DNA from: DASPMP01 sp035758925
Lineage (GTDB): Bacteria; Gemmatimonadota; Gemmatimonadetes; Gemmatimonadales; Gemmatimonadaceae
Length of the DNA stretch: 64,000 nt
Reading direction: 5' to 3'
Assembly (NCBI GenBank): GCA_035758925.1
Contig: DASTVV010000001.1
Coordinates: forward strand, 7,252 to 71,251
This document shows positions 1 through 8,545 of the stretch, piece by piece (the first letter of the stretch is position 1; every line of letters starts with the position of its first letter). Both the position numbers and the translations under genes were made by a program. The notes under the pieces are model-generated. The model was not told where the DNA came from and made no database searches. It saw only the letters and a list, made by a program, of their open reading frames with translations.

Positions 1-63
1 CATCACTAGCGACGCGAGGACTCCCGCCACCAATCCTACGATTATCCACGTCAGGAACGTCAC
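1..63 (-). CDS. GlsB/YeaQ/YmgE family membrane protein, N-terminal fragment (runs off window)
   Basis: Only the first 21 codons lie in the window; the gene continues leftwards. The GTG start at 63-61 is preceded on the minus strand by a near-perfect ribosome binding site GGAGGTGATC. The visible residues, beginning MTFLTWIIVGLVAGVLAS, form one hydrophobic segment with the glycine pattern of GlsB/YeaQ/YmgE (transglycosylase-associated) proteins, small inner-membrane proteins induced by stress. Function beyond family membership is not known here. It is divergent from the DinB gene. Confidence 0.7.
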   Translation of the reverse strand, partial: MTFLTWIIVGLVAGVLASLVM

Positions 64-180
64 GATCACCTCCGTCCGAATCTGACGTTCTGGAGGCAAC
101 TGCTGTGCCTCACATCCCCCACCGCAACCCACCACTCGCCCCCCCACCACTACCCACATACCCCTGCCGAACTCTCGTAA

Positions 181-687
181 ATGACCAACGTCAACAAGGA
201 CCACATCCAGCGCCTCTTCGCGTTCCATCACTGGGCCACCGACCGGGTGTTCGACGCGATGTCGGCCGCGACACCCGAACAGCTCGACCGAAAGTGGGGT
301 GGCAGTTTCGGATCAGGACGTGCCCTGCTGCGACATGTCGTCGGCGTAGAGCGGCTGTGGCACGACCGCTGGAAGGGCCAGTCGGCCAAGTCCGTGCCGG
401 AGTTCCCCGCCACCCATGGGGGCAAGGCTTTTCGAGCTGAGTGGGAGTCCGTCAAGAAGGATCAACAGCGCTTTATCGGGGCGCTGACACCTGGCCAGCT
501 GGACGGCGATCTCACCTATACGAACATCAAGGGTGAGACGTGGACCTATCCGTTCGCGGACATCCTGATCCACTGTGCCAACCACGGCACGTACCATCGC
601 GGCCAGCTGACGCACCTCTTGCGTGATCTGGGGATCAGCGCGCCTTCCACGGACTATCTAATGTTCGTGGAGGGTCGGAAAGGCTGA
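181..687 (+). CDS. DinB family protein
   Basis: A 168-residue protein with the four-helix DinB/YfiT fold signature. The metal-ligand histidines of the family are recognisable: H52 in a RHVVG context, then H135 and H139 in NHGTYHRGQ near the C-terminal third. The length is typical of single-domain DinB proteins. Members are metal-dependent, often damage-induced or thiol-transferase-like (bacillithiol/mycothiol S-transferase relatives); the substrate cannot be told from sequence. No Shine-Dalgarno precedes the ATG; the leader is C-rich (CCCAC-type runs at 105-175), so start and regulation are uncertain. It stands alone, followed by a small membrane-protein gene. Confidence 0.85.
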   Translation: MTNVNKDHIQRLFAFHHWATDRVFDAMSAATPEQLDRKWGGSFGSGRALLRHVVGVERLWHDRWKGQSAKSVPEFPATHGGKAFRAEWESVKKDQQRFIGALTPGQLDGDLTYTNIKGETWTYPFADILIHCANHGTYHRGQLTHLLRDLGISAPSTDYLMFVEGRKG

Positions 688-769
688 ATCCAGCCACGGG
701 CGGCGGAGGCGCCGAAACCTCCTGTCTCCGCCCCCGTAGGGCTTAGTGACCGTTTCCGGAGCCATTTAG

Positions 770-991
770 ATGATCGGATCCCTGCTGCGTCTGATTGCAA
801 TCCGGCCGCTGCTTTCGCTGGCCATTCTCGGGTTTCCGGTCATTCTCCTGATTGCGGTGGGCCTGCTCACGATCATGGCGCTCAAGTTCTTCGTGTTCGT
901 CGTCGTGCCGATCGTGGTCGTGGTCTGGCTGCTGCGCAAGCTGTTCAGCAATGGCGACGGAAGCACGAGCACTGGGCCGAGCGCGAGCTGA
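770..991 (+). CDS. Small two-segment membrane protein, hypothetical
   Basis: A 73-residue hydrophobic protein with two probable transmembrane stretches (about residues 8-35 and 38-57), then a basic RKL and a polar Ser/Gly/Thr tail. A GGAG lies 9 bases before the ATG. I do not recognise a family. The positive-inside rule suggests a short hairpin membrane anchor. It ends at a long inverted repeat (995-1122) separating it from the convergent HD-GYP gene. The opposite-strand reading frame is less protein-like, so the plus-strand call is preferred. Confidence 0.55.
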   Translation: MIGSLLRLIAIRPLLSLAILGFPVILLIAVGLLTIMALKFFVFVVVPIVVVVWLLRKLFSNGDGSTSTGPSAS

Positions 992-994
992 TTC

Positions 995-1122
995 CAGGTT
1001 GACGGGTTGACGCGACGGGTTGACGCGACGGGTTTGGCAGGTTGACGGGTTTCAGGTTGACCGGTTGGTAAGCACGCTGAGTCGCGTTGGACCCGAATAA
1101 CCCGTCAACCCGTCAACCCGCC
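995..1122. repeat. Intergenic imperfect inverted repeat, GGGTTGAC units
   Basis: The left arm is a degenerate tandem run of GGGTTGAC/GCGACGGGTTGAC units. After a spacer near 1070-1090 the right arm carries AACCCGTCAACCCG, the reverse complement of the same unit. It lies exactly between two convergent stop codons, so a transcript from either side would fold into a long stem and could terminate there. No clear U-run is present. One of a set of similar elements in this window. Confidence 0.8.
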
Positions 1123-3120
1123 TCAGAGCCCCAGCGAGCTAAGGCGCACAGGAGTGGACGCGCGCCGCTCGTGGATTACGCTCTCGTACACGCGCGCCTG
1201 TATGAACGCGCCGAGTAGATCCCGGTCCAGCATTCCCTCCTGGGCCTCGCCGGTCAGGATGTCGAGCGCTCGCGCCGCGGGGACGGCGCGTTTGTAGGGC
1301 CGATCGGTCGCCGTGAGCGCGTCGAAGATGTCCGAGATCGTCATCATCCGCGTCTGCACGGGAATGTCGATGCCCTGCCGTTGGCGCGGATAGCCGCGGC
1401 CGTTGAGCTTCTCGTGGTGATCGCGAGCAATGTTCGGAACGCCCCTGAGCTCCCGCGTCCACGGGATCTTGTCGAGAAACTCATAGGTGTGCGAGACGTG
1501 TGACTCGATCTCGCGGCGCTCCTGGTCATCGAGATTGCCCTTGCGAATCATCAGGAAGCGGAGCTCTTCGTCGCGTAGCAACGGCCGCTCGATGCCGTCG
1601 AAGTCGACGTACGTCTGCCGATTGATGCCCCGCAGGTCTTCGAACGTGCCCTCCGGCATGACCGTGGGCTCGTTGGCGCGCACGATGTAGTCGAGGTACT
1701 TCTCCAGCTCCTCGCGTCGCGAGCGGCGAATGGTGTTTAACCGCGATGCCGCCTCGGCGTAGTTCTTCTCTCCGTGCTGGGCGAGATACTCTGCGCGCTC
1801 GCGCTCGAACTGCAGGTCGAGCCCCTGCAGCAGATACGCGAAGCGGTGTCGGATGATCTCGAGGTCCCACGGATACAGCTTCTTCTGCTTCACCAGCACT
1901 TGCTCGCGCACGCCGACCTTGCCGAAATCGTGCAGCAGGCTGGCGTAGCGCAGCTCGCGGATCTGCTCCTTCGAGAACCGCACTTCCCGGTACGGGCCTG
2001 GCTGGCCGCGGTCCACGGCCATAGCCAAGCCAACCGTAAGAGTCGCCACGCGACCCGAGTGACCGGACGTCGTCGGGTCTCGCGACTCGATCGCGGTGAC
2101 GGCCGCGGTGACGAATCCCTCGAACAGCTTCTCGATGTCCTCGTAGAGGATGCTGTTCTCGATGGCGACAGCCGCTTGTGACGCGAGCGCGTTCACGAGC
2201 TCGACGGAACGGTAGTCATACGGCACGACCTCCGTGTCCACCACATCTTCGCCCGTGAGCATCGCGTCGTAGACGCGCTTCCGGTTGATGAGCTGCAGGA
2301 CGCCGATGACCTCGTCCTTGTGCGTGCGCATGGGGAGCACGAGCATCGACTTCGTGCGATAGCCGAACTTGTCGTCGAAGCTGCGGTTCTGCTTGTACGG
2401 AACGTCCTCGGGCAGGAGGTAGACGTCCGCGATCACCAGTGGCTGCGCAGTGGCGGCCACATAGCCAGCGAGGCTGCTGTGGTCGGCGGCCACCGTGTAT
2501 TCGCTGAACGGCAGGTTCGGGAGCGTGAAGTTCTGCGACAGCTTGAAGCGCAGCTTCTTCGGCGGCCCGTCGTCTTCTCGTTCCGCGAGGTACAGCGAGC
2601 CCGCGTCGCTGTTCGTGATGCGGCGCGCCTGGCTCAGAATCATCTCCAGCAGCGTCGTGAGATCGCGCTCATGCGACAGCGCGACACCTACGCGCGTGAG
2701 TTCCGTGAGCTCCTGATAGCGCAGCCGCTCCTGTTCACGCGCTTCGCGCTCGCCCAGCAGCGCGACGGCATGGCGGAAGGCGCCGCGGAGCTGTGCGAGC
2801 ACGGTGCCAACCGGAGCGTCGCCCGGAGTGAAGCTCGTCAACAGGTCTACGGGGAAGTCTTCCGTCGGCTCGCGCTCACCGGCGTCGCCAATCCCCACCA
2901 GCGCCGCAACGGTGGCCAGCGATTCCAGGATGTCACGCTGCCCCGCCACGCTTTGGAGCAGCACGCGGTCCAGTGCGATCACCACGGGGCGCCGTTCGCT
3001 TTCCAACGCCGCTGCCGTTGGCAGTGCCGGTATGTGCCGCACCTCGATGTCGTCCTTGCGGCGGCCCAGCGGCGCCGAGGAGATGGTGCGACCGAAGGCG
3101 ACGAGAAGGAGGGGCTGCAT
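1123..3120 (-). CDS. GAF domain HD-GYP phosphodiesterase
   Basis: A 665-residue probable cyclic-di-GMP phosphodiesterase. Residues 1-130 are an uncharacterised N-terminal region, 140-325 a GAF sensor domain ending in the typical ASQAAVAIEN helix, and 335-640 an HD-GYP domain. The catalytic HD (H397, D398) sits in LLHDFGKVGV, and the metal/GYP motif is HHEKLNGRGYP ending at P578. There is an insertion of about 100 residues between the two halves of the HD-GYP domain, as in several GAF-HD-GYP proteins. No receiver domain is present, so input is likely a small ligand bound by GAF. No clear ribosome site precedes the ATG. It lies directly downstream of the CsgG-like gene but behind a terminator, so it is probably transcribed separately. 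Confidence 0.88.
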   Translation of the reverse strand: MQPLLLVAFGRTISSAPLGRRKDDIEVRHIPALPTAAALESERRPVVIALDRVLLQSVAGQRDILESLATVAALVGIGDAGEREPTEDFPVDLLTSFTPGDAPVGTVLAQLRGAFRHAVALLGEREAREQERLRYQELTELTRVGVALSHERDLTTLLEMILSQARRITNSDAGSLYLAEREDDGPPKKLRFKLSQNFTLPNLPFSEYTVAADHSSLAGYVAATAQPLVIADVYLLPEDVPYKQNRSFDDKFGYRTKSMLVLPMRTHKDEVIGVLQLINRKRVYDAMLTGEDVVDTEVVPYDYRSVELVNALASQAAVAIENSILYEDIEKLFEGFVTAAVTAIESRDPTTSGHSGRVATLTVGLAMAVDRGQPGPYREVRFSKEQIRELRYASLLHDFGKVGVREQVLVKQKKLYPWDLEIIRHRFAYLLQGLDLQFERERAEYLAQHGEKNYAEAASRLNTIRRSRREELEKYLDYIVRANEPTVMPEGTFEDLRGINRQTYVDFDGIERPLLRDEELRFLMIRKGNLDDQERREIESHVSHTYEFLDKIPWTRELRGVPNIARDHHEKLNGRGYPRQRQGIDIPVQTRMMTISDIFDALTATDRPYKRAVPAARALDILTGEAQEGMLDRDLLGAFIQARVYESVIHERRASTPVRLSSLGL

Positions 3121-3143
3121 TCAGATCTGGATGCAGTAGAAAG

Positions 3144-3175
3144 AGCGCCGGCCGACCTGGCGGTCGGCCGGCGCT
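3144..3175 (-). terminator. Strong hairpin terminator after CsgG-like gene
   Basis: A perfect 14-bp stem (3144-3157 with 3162-3175) with loop TGGC. Read on the minus strand it follows the CsgG-like stop at 3195 and is trailed by CTTTCT. This fits an intrinsic terminator, although the U-tract is short. Confidence 0.75.
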
Positions 3176-3194
3176 TCAGGTCCGGAAAGATGCA

Positions 3195-4037
3195 TCAGCT
3201 CTTCGAAAGCTTGTCGTAGTGCTGACGGGCCGGCGCGTACTCGGGGAACTTGTCCACGACCTGCTTGTACAGCGCGACTGCCGCCGCCTTGTTCCCCTGG
3301 TCCTCTTCCTCGAGGGCCTTGGAGTAGAGCATCGCTGTGCGAATGTCCATCTTCGGCTGCTTGGCCGGCGCCTGGGCTTTCGCCTTCGGGGCTTCGGCCC
3401 TGGGTGCCTCGGCCTTGGGTGCCGGGGCGCTCTCCGCCGCCTTGGTCGACGCCGTCAGGGGTGCCGTCGCCGACATCGACGCTGCGGGCGCGCCAGCCGG
3501 CTGGGCGCTGGCCCCACCGGCATCCCCGACCTGCAGTGCCGGCAGCTTCATCTCGGTGTTGAGCTTCGTCGAGAGCTGGGCGATGAGGCCAAGCACGTCG
3601 TCACTCTTTCCGGTGAGCTTCACCGGATTCATGATGGCGCTGGTCTGCACGTTGATCGCGCGCGACGTGAGCACGACCGTGCCCTTGCCGTCGCTCATGA
3701 ATCCACCGGTGATCATGTACTGGGCACCGATAATCTTGCCGAGCCGGATCGCGGTCTGGGGATCTACCGCGCCCTGCTTCGTGAGATTCTGCTCGGTGAG
3801 GAGTGCCTGCACACGCTCGCGTTCCACGACCTGGACACCATTGTTTCCGGCCATGTCGTTGATGAGCATGTCGGCGATGCCTTTGCCCAGCCCTTCGTAG
3901 TCGGCTCTGTCCTTGCCGAACGAATTGTTGTCGAAGTACAGGACCGCCACGACCGGTTTGGCCTGCGCCTGAACGATCGTCGGCGCGAGCGTGGCCACCG
4001 ACACCAGCGCCAGGGCCCCGCGGACAAAACTCCTCAT
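3195..4037 (-). CDS. CsgG-like secreted protein with C-terminal TPR-like repeat
   Basis: A 280-residue exported protein. The ATG at 4037 is chosen because GGAGGG lies just upstream and because it begins a standard signal peptide (basic start, hydrophobic core, cleavage near IVQAQA). Residues 25-160 resemble CsgG/FlgO-type domains: an AVLYFDNNS strand, a LGKGIADMLI helix, VVERERVQALLTEQ, and a GAQYMITGGF strand. An Ala/Pro-rich linker follows (about 175-225), then one TPR-like helix pair ending the protein. The family forms or accompanies outer-membrane secretion and lipoprotein assemblies in the periplasm; no lipobox cysteine is visible here. Partner genes for curli are absent, so its role is unknown. 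Confidence 0.75.
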   Translation of the reverse strand: MRSFVRGALALVSVATLAPTIVQAQAKPVVAVLYFDNNSFGKDRADYEGLGKGIADMLINDMAGNNGVQVVERERVQALLTEQNLTKQGAVDPQTAIRLGKIIGAQYMITGGFMSDGKGTVVLTSRAINVQTSAIMNPVKLTGKSDDVLGLIAQLSTKLNTEMKLPALQVGDAGGASAQPAGAPAASMSATAPLTASTKAAESAPAPKAEAPRAEAPKAKAQAPAKQPKMDIRTAMLYSKALEEEDQGNKAAAVALYKQVVDKFPEYAPARQHYDKLSKS

Positions 4038-4098
4038 AACCCTCCCTCCGAAGTGAAGACTGCGTCTAACGGCGTGCGACTGCGTGCGTCCCAACACC

Positions 4099-4971
4099 TC
4101 AAACGATGACCGTCATTCCTTCAGCGGCGGCGTTCACTTCCAGCTGGCTGCCGCGTTCCTTCACGATGGCCCGACATGCATCGACTCGCTTGTCCAGCTC
4201 TTCGTCACTCCGTTCCGGCTTGTGGTGAAACAGGAGCAGTTGTTCGACGCCGGACTCCATCGCGAGCGTCAGCGCGTCGTCGTACGTGGAATGCCCCCAG
4301 CCGCGATAGTGGTCGTACTCTTCCGCGGTGTACGTGCTGTCGTGGATCAGAAGCTTTGCGCCTTTCACGAACTCAACCAGCTTGCTGCGCCATCCGACGG
4401 GCGTCTCGTACTTGCCGCCGGATCCCAGCTCGTTGTCCGATATGTACACGAGCGACTTTCCGCCGTGTGACAGGTCGGTGAATCGGTACCCCAACGCTCC
4501 GCCCGGGTGCCTCACCGGGTACGCCGAGACCTCGTAGCCCTGGCGGCGCTGCTTCTTTTCGTCCACCGCGCAGAAGTCGATCGTGGCGTCCAGCTCTTCG
4601 AATGTGACGGGGAACACAACTGGATTCATCTGGTCGCGGACGATGCGGTCGATGCTCGTCTCGAGCGACACGCTGCCCCAGATGGTGAAGTGATTGCCTC
4701 GCTGGAAAATCGGACCGAAGAAGGGAATGCCCTGGATGTGATCCCAGTGCGCGTGGGTGAGAAAGATGTCGCCTTTGATCGGCGCCCCGTTCGCGCGGCC
4801 AAGCAGCGATCGGCCGAGCTCCCGCATCCCCGTTCCGGCGTCGAGGATGATGAGCCAGCCGTCCGTCGTGCGGAGTTCGACGCATGGCGTGTTGCCACCG
4901 TACCGCACGGTTTTCGGCCCGGGGCTGGGGATGGATCCCCGGGTACCCCAGAACTGGACGCGAAGGCTCAT
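4099..4971 (-). CDS. Metallo-beta-lactamase fold hydrolase (PhnP-like phosphodiesterase type)
   Basis: A 290-residue cytoplasmic MBL-fold enzyme. The start MSLRVQFWGTRGSIPSPGP and the metal motif THAHWDH (H73, H75, D77, H78) are typical of the family that includes PhnP and other small-molecule phosphodiesterases. Later ligands are seen in VRHPGG, YISDNE and LIHDSTY, and a conserved GWGHST segment lies near the C-terminus. The second MBL enzyme of this window (12389-13144) is closer to RNase Z. The substrate cannot be set from sequence. It sits between the CsgG-like and Crp/Fnr genes on the same strand, with separate intergenic gaps. Confidence 0.82.
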   Translation of the reverse strand: MSLRVQFWGTRGSIPSPGPKTVRYGGNTPCVELRTTDGWLIILDAGTGMRELGRSLLGRANGAPIKGDIFLTHAHWDHIQGIPFFGPIFQRGNHFTIWGSVSLETSIDRIVRDQMNPVVFPVTFEELDATIDFCAVDEKKQRRQGYEVSAYPVRHPGGALGYRFTDLSHGGKSLVYISDNELGSGGKYETPVGWRSKLVEFVKGAKLLIHDSTYTAEEYDHYRGWGHSTYDDALTLAMESGVEQLLLFHHKPERSDEELDKRVDACRAIVKERGSQLEVNAAAEGMTVIV

Positions 4972-5033
4972 CGAGCCCCTGCTGCAGCGTTACACATCAT
5001 GTGAGTTAAGCGCACTTCTATGCTACGCGAACT

Positions 5034-5052
5034 GTCACGGCTTGCCCGTGAC
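5034..5052 (-). terminator. Short hairpin after Crp/Fnr gene
   Basis: GTCACGG and CCGTGAC form a perfect 7-bp stem around a 5-base loop, 24 bases past the Crp/Fnr stop on the minus strand. There is no U-run, so it may be a weak terminator or a protein-binding palindrome near the promoter of the MBL gene. Confidence 0.35.
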
Positions 5053-5075
5053 CGACGTCACGCCGCAAGTGGCGC

Positions 5076-5783
5076 TCACTCACGCACTTGCGCCCTTTGT
5101 TCCAGTGCGTTCCGATTCGACAGGGAGATGCGTCGCCGCTCCACTGTGATCCAGCCGGAGTCCTGAAAGTCCTTCATGGCGCGGGAGACGGTCTCGCGAC
5201 TGGCGCCGATCATCTGGGCGATGGTCTGGTGCGTCAGCGACTTCTCGATCTGGTCCGTCCCGCTTTCCTCGGCCATGTCCAGGAGCAGGCGGGCGATGCG
5301 GCCGGGGACGTCGAGGAGTACCAGTCCACCGATCTTGTCGTCGGCGCGGCGCAAGCGCTTGGAAAGCTCGAGGAGCAGCGACCACGCAATGGACGGAGAA
5401 GACTCCACTTTCTTTCTGAAGTCCTCCCGCCGCAGCACGATGAGGTTCGCGTCTTCCATCGCGATGACGTGGGCAGACCGCGGCCGCTCGTCGATGATGG
5501 ACAGCTCGCCGAAGTGTTGGCCGACGCCGAGGACGCCGAGGATCACCTCGCGTCCGTCCTCGCCGATGAGCACCACCTTCACGCGTCCGGCGCGGACGAC
5601 GAAGAGGCAGTCTCCGGGGTCGTTCTCGAAGAGGATGACGCTGCCGCGCGGGTGCGTCCGCTCGCGGGTCAAGTCAGCCAGGGATTCCAGCTCGGAGCGG
5701 CTCAGACCGCTGAAGAGTGGAACCGTGCTGAGAAAGTCAGCAGTGGTGGTCAATGCAGGAGAAAGCGAGCTGGACCCCGCCAA
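5076..5783 (-). CDS. Crp/Fnr family transcription regulator
   Basis: A 235-residue regulator with a cyclic-nucleotide-binding-like beta-barrel domain (about residues 20-135, with GQHFGELSIIDERPRSAHV matching the phosphate-binding cassette), a dimerisation helix, and a C-terminal winged helix (about 165-225) whose recognition segment TIAQMIGASRETVSRAMKDF is textbook Crp/Fnr. There are no FNR-type N-terminal cysteines, so oxygen sensing by Fe-S is unlikely; a cyclic nucleotide or another ligand is possible. The start codon is TTG at 5783 (a second TTG follows 10 codons later); neither has a clear ribosome site. It is divergent from the rpmE operon across a 240-base region. Confidence 0.88.
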   Translation of the reverse strand: MAGSSSLSPALTTTADFLSTVPLFSGLSRSELESLADLTRERTHPRGSVILFENDPGDCLFVVRAGRVKVVLIGEDGREVILGVLGVGQHFGELSIIDERPRSAHVIAMEDANLIVLRREDFRKKVESSPSIAWSLLLELSKRLRRADDKIGGLVLLDVPGRIARLLLDMAEESGTDQIEKSLTHQTIAQMIGASRETVSRAMKDFQDSGWITVERRRISLSNRNALEQRAQVRE

Positions 5784-5904
5784 CGGCGGGAAAAGGGACG
5801 GCGGAGCTGGGCTCTTTTCTGGCAGGCTTCTCCACCCGCGTTGTTTGTAGGCGCGAAGTTACGCGCGAGAAGCGCCTGTGTCAAACGGGCAAGCTATTGT
5901 CGGG

Positions 5905-5933
5905 TTGGTTCTTAGGGTCGGTCGGCATATATT
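5905..5933 (+). promoter_or_regulatory. Sigma-70-like promoter for rpmE-prfA-prmC
   Basis: TTGGTT (-35) and TATATT (-10) are separated by exactly 17 bases and lie about 90 bases upstream of rpmE. The leader between them and rpmE contains a small GGGG-TTT-CCCC hairpin (5972-5982). The rest of the 240-base gap between the Crp/Fnr start and rpmE shows no gene. Confidence 0.5.
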
Positions 5934-6022
5934 TCGGGCTCGCAACCATGGGTTTGAGGATGGCGTCCATTGGGGTTTCCCCCGGCGCCACACACCCCAG
6001 ACCAAAGACAAAGAGGCTTCCA

Positions 6023-6226
6023 GTGAAAACCGACATCCATCCAGAGTACTACGCCGCCACCGTCAAGTGCGCTTGCGGCAATACGTTCGAGACGCGCTCG
6101 ACGCAGGCCGAGATCCATACGGACATCTGCAATCAGTGCCATCCGTTCTTCACGGGCAAGCAGAAGCTGATTGACACCGCGGGCCGTGTGGAGCGCTTCC
6201 GCCAGAAGTACGGGAAAGAGAGCTGA
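6023..6226 (+). CDS. rpmE: 50S ribosomal protein L31
   Basis: A 67-residue L31. The GTG start at 6023 is set by AAGAGG six bases upstream and by the conserved beginning VKTDIHPEYY. It is the zinc-containing form: the ligands C16, C18, C37 and C40 are all present (KCACGN and ICNQCHPFFTGKQK). L31 bridges the ribosomal subunits. Longer upstream frames are not conserved. It begins an operon with prfA, whose probable start overlaps its stop codon. Confidence 0.93.
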   Translation: MKTDIHPEYYAATVKCACGNTFETRSTQAEIHTDICNQCHPFFTGKQKLIDTAGRVERFRQKYGKES

Positions 6227-7287
6227 GTCTTCGGGATCGACTCAAGGACGCGCTCGAGCGAGCGCGTGAAGTCGAGGCGGGGCTTTCCGATCCGAACACG
6301 GTGAAAGACGCTCGGCGCCTTGCCGAGCTTGGTCGCGAGCATCGGCGGCTTGGACCGCTGGTCGAGTTGGCCTCGCGCCTCGAAAAGTCGGAGCAGGAGC
6401 TCGTTGACGCCCGCGATCTCCTCGCCATCGACGACGCCGACCTCGCCGCGGAGGCGCGCCGCGAGGTTGGCCGTCTCGAGGAGGCCATCACCGGCATGGA
6501 GGAGCGGCTGGTGCCGATGCTCGTTCCGCACGATCCACTGGACGAGCGCAACGCCATCGTGGAAATCCGCGCGGGCACCGGCGGCGATGAAGCCGCGCTG
6601 TTTGCGGCGGATCTCTTCCGGATGTATTCGCGCTACCTCGAGCGGAAGCGGTGGAAGCCCGAGATCATCTCGCTGTCCCAGGGCACCCTCGGCGGCATCA
6701 AGGAGGTCATCTTCAAGGTGGCCGCGGACGAGGCGTTCGGAACGCTCCGCTGGGAATCAGGCGTGCACCGGGTACAGCGTGTGCCCGCCACGGAAGCTCA
6801 GGGCCGGATCCATACGTCTGCGGCCACCGTTGCCGTCCTGCCGGAAGCCGAAGACGTCGACATCAAGATCGAAGACAAGGACCTCCGCATCGATGTCTTT
6901 CGAGCCGGAGGCCCCGGCGGCCAGGGCGTGAACACCACGGATTCCGCGGTGCGCATCACGCACATTCCCACCGGCATCGAAGTGAAGCAGCAGGACCAGC
7001 GCTCGCAGATCCAGAACCGCGCCAAGGCCATGGAGATCCTCCGCGCACGCCTGCTGGATCTCAGGCTGTCAGAGCAGGAAGCGCAACGCTCCCGCATGCG
7101 CAAGACGCAGGTGGGCACGGGCGATCGCTCGGCGAAGATCCGGACGTACAACTACCCGCAGAGTCGCGTCACCGACCACCGCATCAGCTTCACGACGCAC
7201 AATCTCCAGGGAGTGATGGACGGGGACATCGAGCCGCTCATCGAAGCGCTCAAGCTCGCGGACGTGAACGAGCGTTTGAGTGCTTGA
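6223..7287 (+). CDS. prfA: Peptide chain release factor 1
   Basis: Release factor 1 recognises UAA and UAG and triggers peptide release. The GGQ loop is present (GGPGGQG), as are the RAGTGGDEAALFA, SGVHRVQRVPATE and YNYPQSRVTDHR blocks. The first conventional in-frame start is GTG 6301, giving 328 residues, but the upstream in-frame codons read LSLRDRLKDALERAREVEAG, which is the expected RF1 N-terminus. The nearest start restoring it is CTG at 6223, overlapping the rpmE stop as CTGA and preceded by GGGAAAGAG. That gives 354 residues, the normal family length. prmC, which methylates this GGQ, follows with an 8-base overlap. Confidence 0.93.
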   Translation: MSLRDRLKDALERAREVEAGLSDPNTVKDARRLAELGREHRRLGPLVELASRLEKSEQELVDARDLLAIDDADLAAEARREVGRLEEAITGMEERLVPMLVPHDPLDERNAIVEIRAGTGGDEAALFAADLFRMYSRYLERKRWKPEIISLSQGTLGGIKEVIFKVAADEAFGTLRWESGVHRVQRVPATEAQGRIHTSAATVAVLPEAEDVDIKIEDKDLRIDVFRAGGPGGQGVNTTDSAVRITHIPTGIEVKQQDQRSQIQNRAKAMEILRARLLDLRLSEQEAQRSRMRKTQVGTGDRSAKIRTYNYPQSRVTDHRISFTTHNLQGVMDGDIEPLIEALKLADVNERLSA

Positions 7288-8164
7288 CGTCGGTTCTTCC
7301 TTCAGCGTCGCCGAGCTCATCGCGGAGCTGACGCGCCGCCTTCAGACACTTCCCGATCCCGGCGACGAAGCGCGAGAGACGCTCGCGGCGCTGCTCGACG
7401 TGCCACGACACTGGCCGGCGCTGCACGGGAGCGAACGCATCAACACGGAGACGTGGCAGCTCGCCTGCGCGGCAGCGGACAAACGCGCGCGCGGCGCACC
7501 GCTGGCCTACTGCGTCGGTCACGCCAACTTCCGGCGCCTCACCCTCCTCGTGGACGAGCGCGTGCTGATTCCGCGATCCGAGACGGAAATGCTGGTGGAC
7601 CTCGTGCTCGATCGGACGGATGCCTTGCCCGCAGGCATCGCCATCGACGTCGGCACGGGCTCGGGAGCGATTGCGATCTCGCTCGCGACCGAGGGCGCTG
7701 GCCGCTTCCAGGGTGTCATCGCGACGGACGTGTCCTCAGACGCACTCCTGGTCGCGACGGAGAACGCGGCCAGATCGTCAGCGAGAATCGAGTTCGTCAA
7801 CTGCAGCCTGCTTCCCCCCGCGGCCGTCGTCACGGGCCGACCCGTCGCCGCGGTCGTGAGCAATCCTCCATACATCAGCTTCGGGGAGATCGCCGAGTTG
7901 CCGGCGTCGGTGCGAGACTGGGAGCCACCGACGGCGCTGTACAGCGAACGCGACGGACTGGCATTGACGGCGCGACTCGTGCGCCGGGCTGCACAGTATC
8001 TGGCGCCTGGCGGGCTTCTCGCGCTGGAAGTGGACGCGCGGCGTGCGTCGCTCGTCGCGGAGCTGGTCTCGTCCGACGGACGATACGACGACGTGAGCAT
8101 ACGGCTTGACCTCGCCGGCCGGGAGCGGTTCGTTCTTGCGACGCGGCGGTCAACGAAAGACTGA
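7280..8164 (+). CDS. prmC: Release factor glutamine N5-methyltransferase
   Basis: A 294-residue class I SAM methyltransferase that modifies the glutamine of the release-factor GGQ motif. An N-terminal helical domain (1-75) precedes the Rossmann fold with SAM motif DVGTGSGAIAISLA (123-136) and the diagnostic NPPY at 195-198. It starts at GTG 7280 inside the end of prfA, so the two are translationally coupled, the usual arrangement of this pair. Its C-terminal region runs to within 13 bases of the next gene. Confidence 0.92.
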   Translation: MLDVGSSFSVAELIAELTRRLQTLPDPGDEARETLAALLDVPRHWPALHGSERINTETWQLACAAADKRARGAPLAYCVGHANFRRLTLLVDERVLIPRSETEMLVDLVLDRTDALPAGIAIDVGTGSGAIAISLATEGAGRFQGVIATDVSSDALLVATENAARSSARIEFVNCSLLPPAAVVTGRPVAAVVSNPPYISFGEIAELPASVRDWEPPTALYSERDGLALTARLVRRAAQYLAPGGLLALEVDARRASLVAELVSSDGRYDDVSIRLDLAGRERFVLATRRSTKD

Positions 8165-8177
8165 ACATGGAGCGGGA

Positions 8178-8531
8178 ATGATCGAAGAGAAGGCTCGTGA
8201 CCTCGGTCGAATGGTGGGCCAGAGCAAGGAGTACCAGGAGCTGAAGCGAGCCAACGACGCGCTGGGACAGGATCCCGAAGCGGTCAAGCTCCTCAAGGAA
8301 ATGGAGAAGCTGCGCACCGAAGCGCAGCGCATGATTGGGCGCGGCGAACGTCCGACGGAGCAGATGGAACGACAGCTGGATGAGTTGCTCACGAAGGTCC
8401 AGGTTGAGCCGTCGTATCAACGGCTCATCGCGGCGCAGGAGAACTTCGACAAGCTCATGGCACGCGTGAACGAATGGATCCTCGACGGCATGGAAAAGGG
8501 AGCAGCCAGTCCGATCATCATGTTGAGTTAA
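8178..8531 (+). CDS. YlbF/YmcA family protein
   Basis: A 117-residue all-helical protein starting MIEEKARDLGRMVGQSKEYQ; GGAGCGGGA lies upstream of the ATG at 8178. The pattern of an N-terminal helix, a LGQDPEAVKLLKEME segment and a C-terminal helix ending in a short tail matches the YlbF/YmcA (Com_YlbF) family, which in Bacillus forms a complex controlling RNase Y and thus mRNA maturation. Whether this role applies in a Gram-negative phylum is not known. It lies 13 bases after prmC and is probably cotranscribed. Confidence 0.72.
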   Translation: MIEEKARDLGRMVGQSKEYQELKRANDALGQDPEAVKLLKEMEKLRTEAQRMIGRGERPTEQMERQLDELLTKVQVEPSYQRLIAAQENFDKLMARVNEWILDGMEKGAASPIIMLS

Positions 8532-8545
8532 GGAGATTCTTCCGC

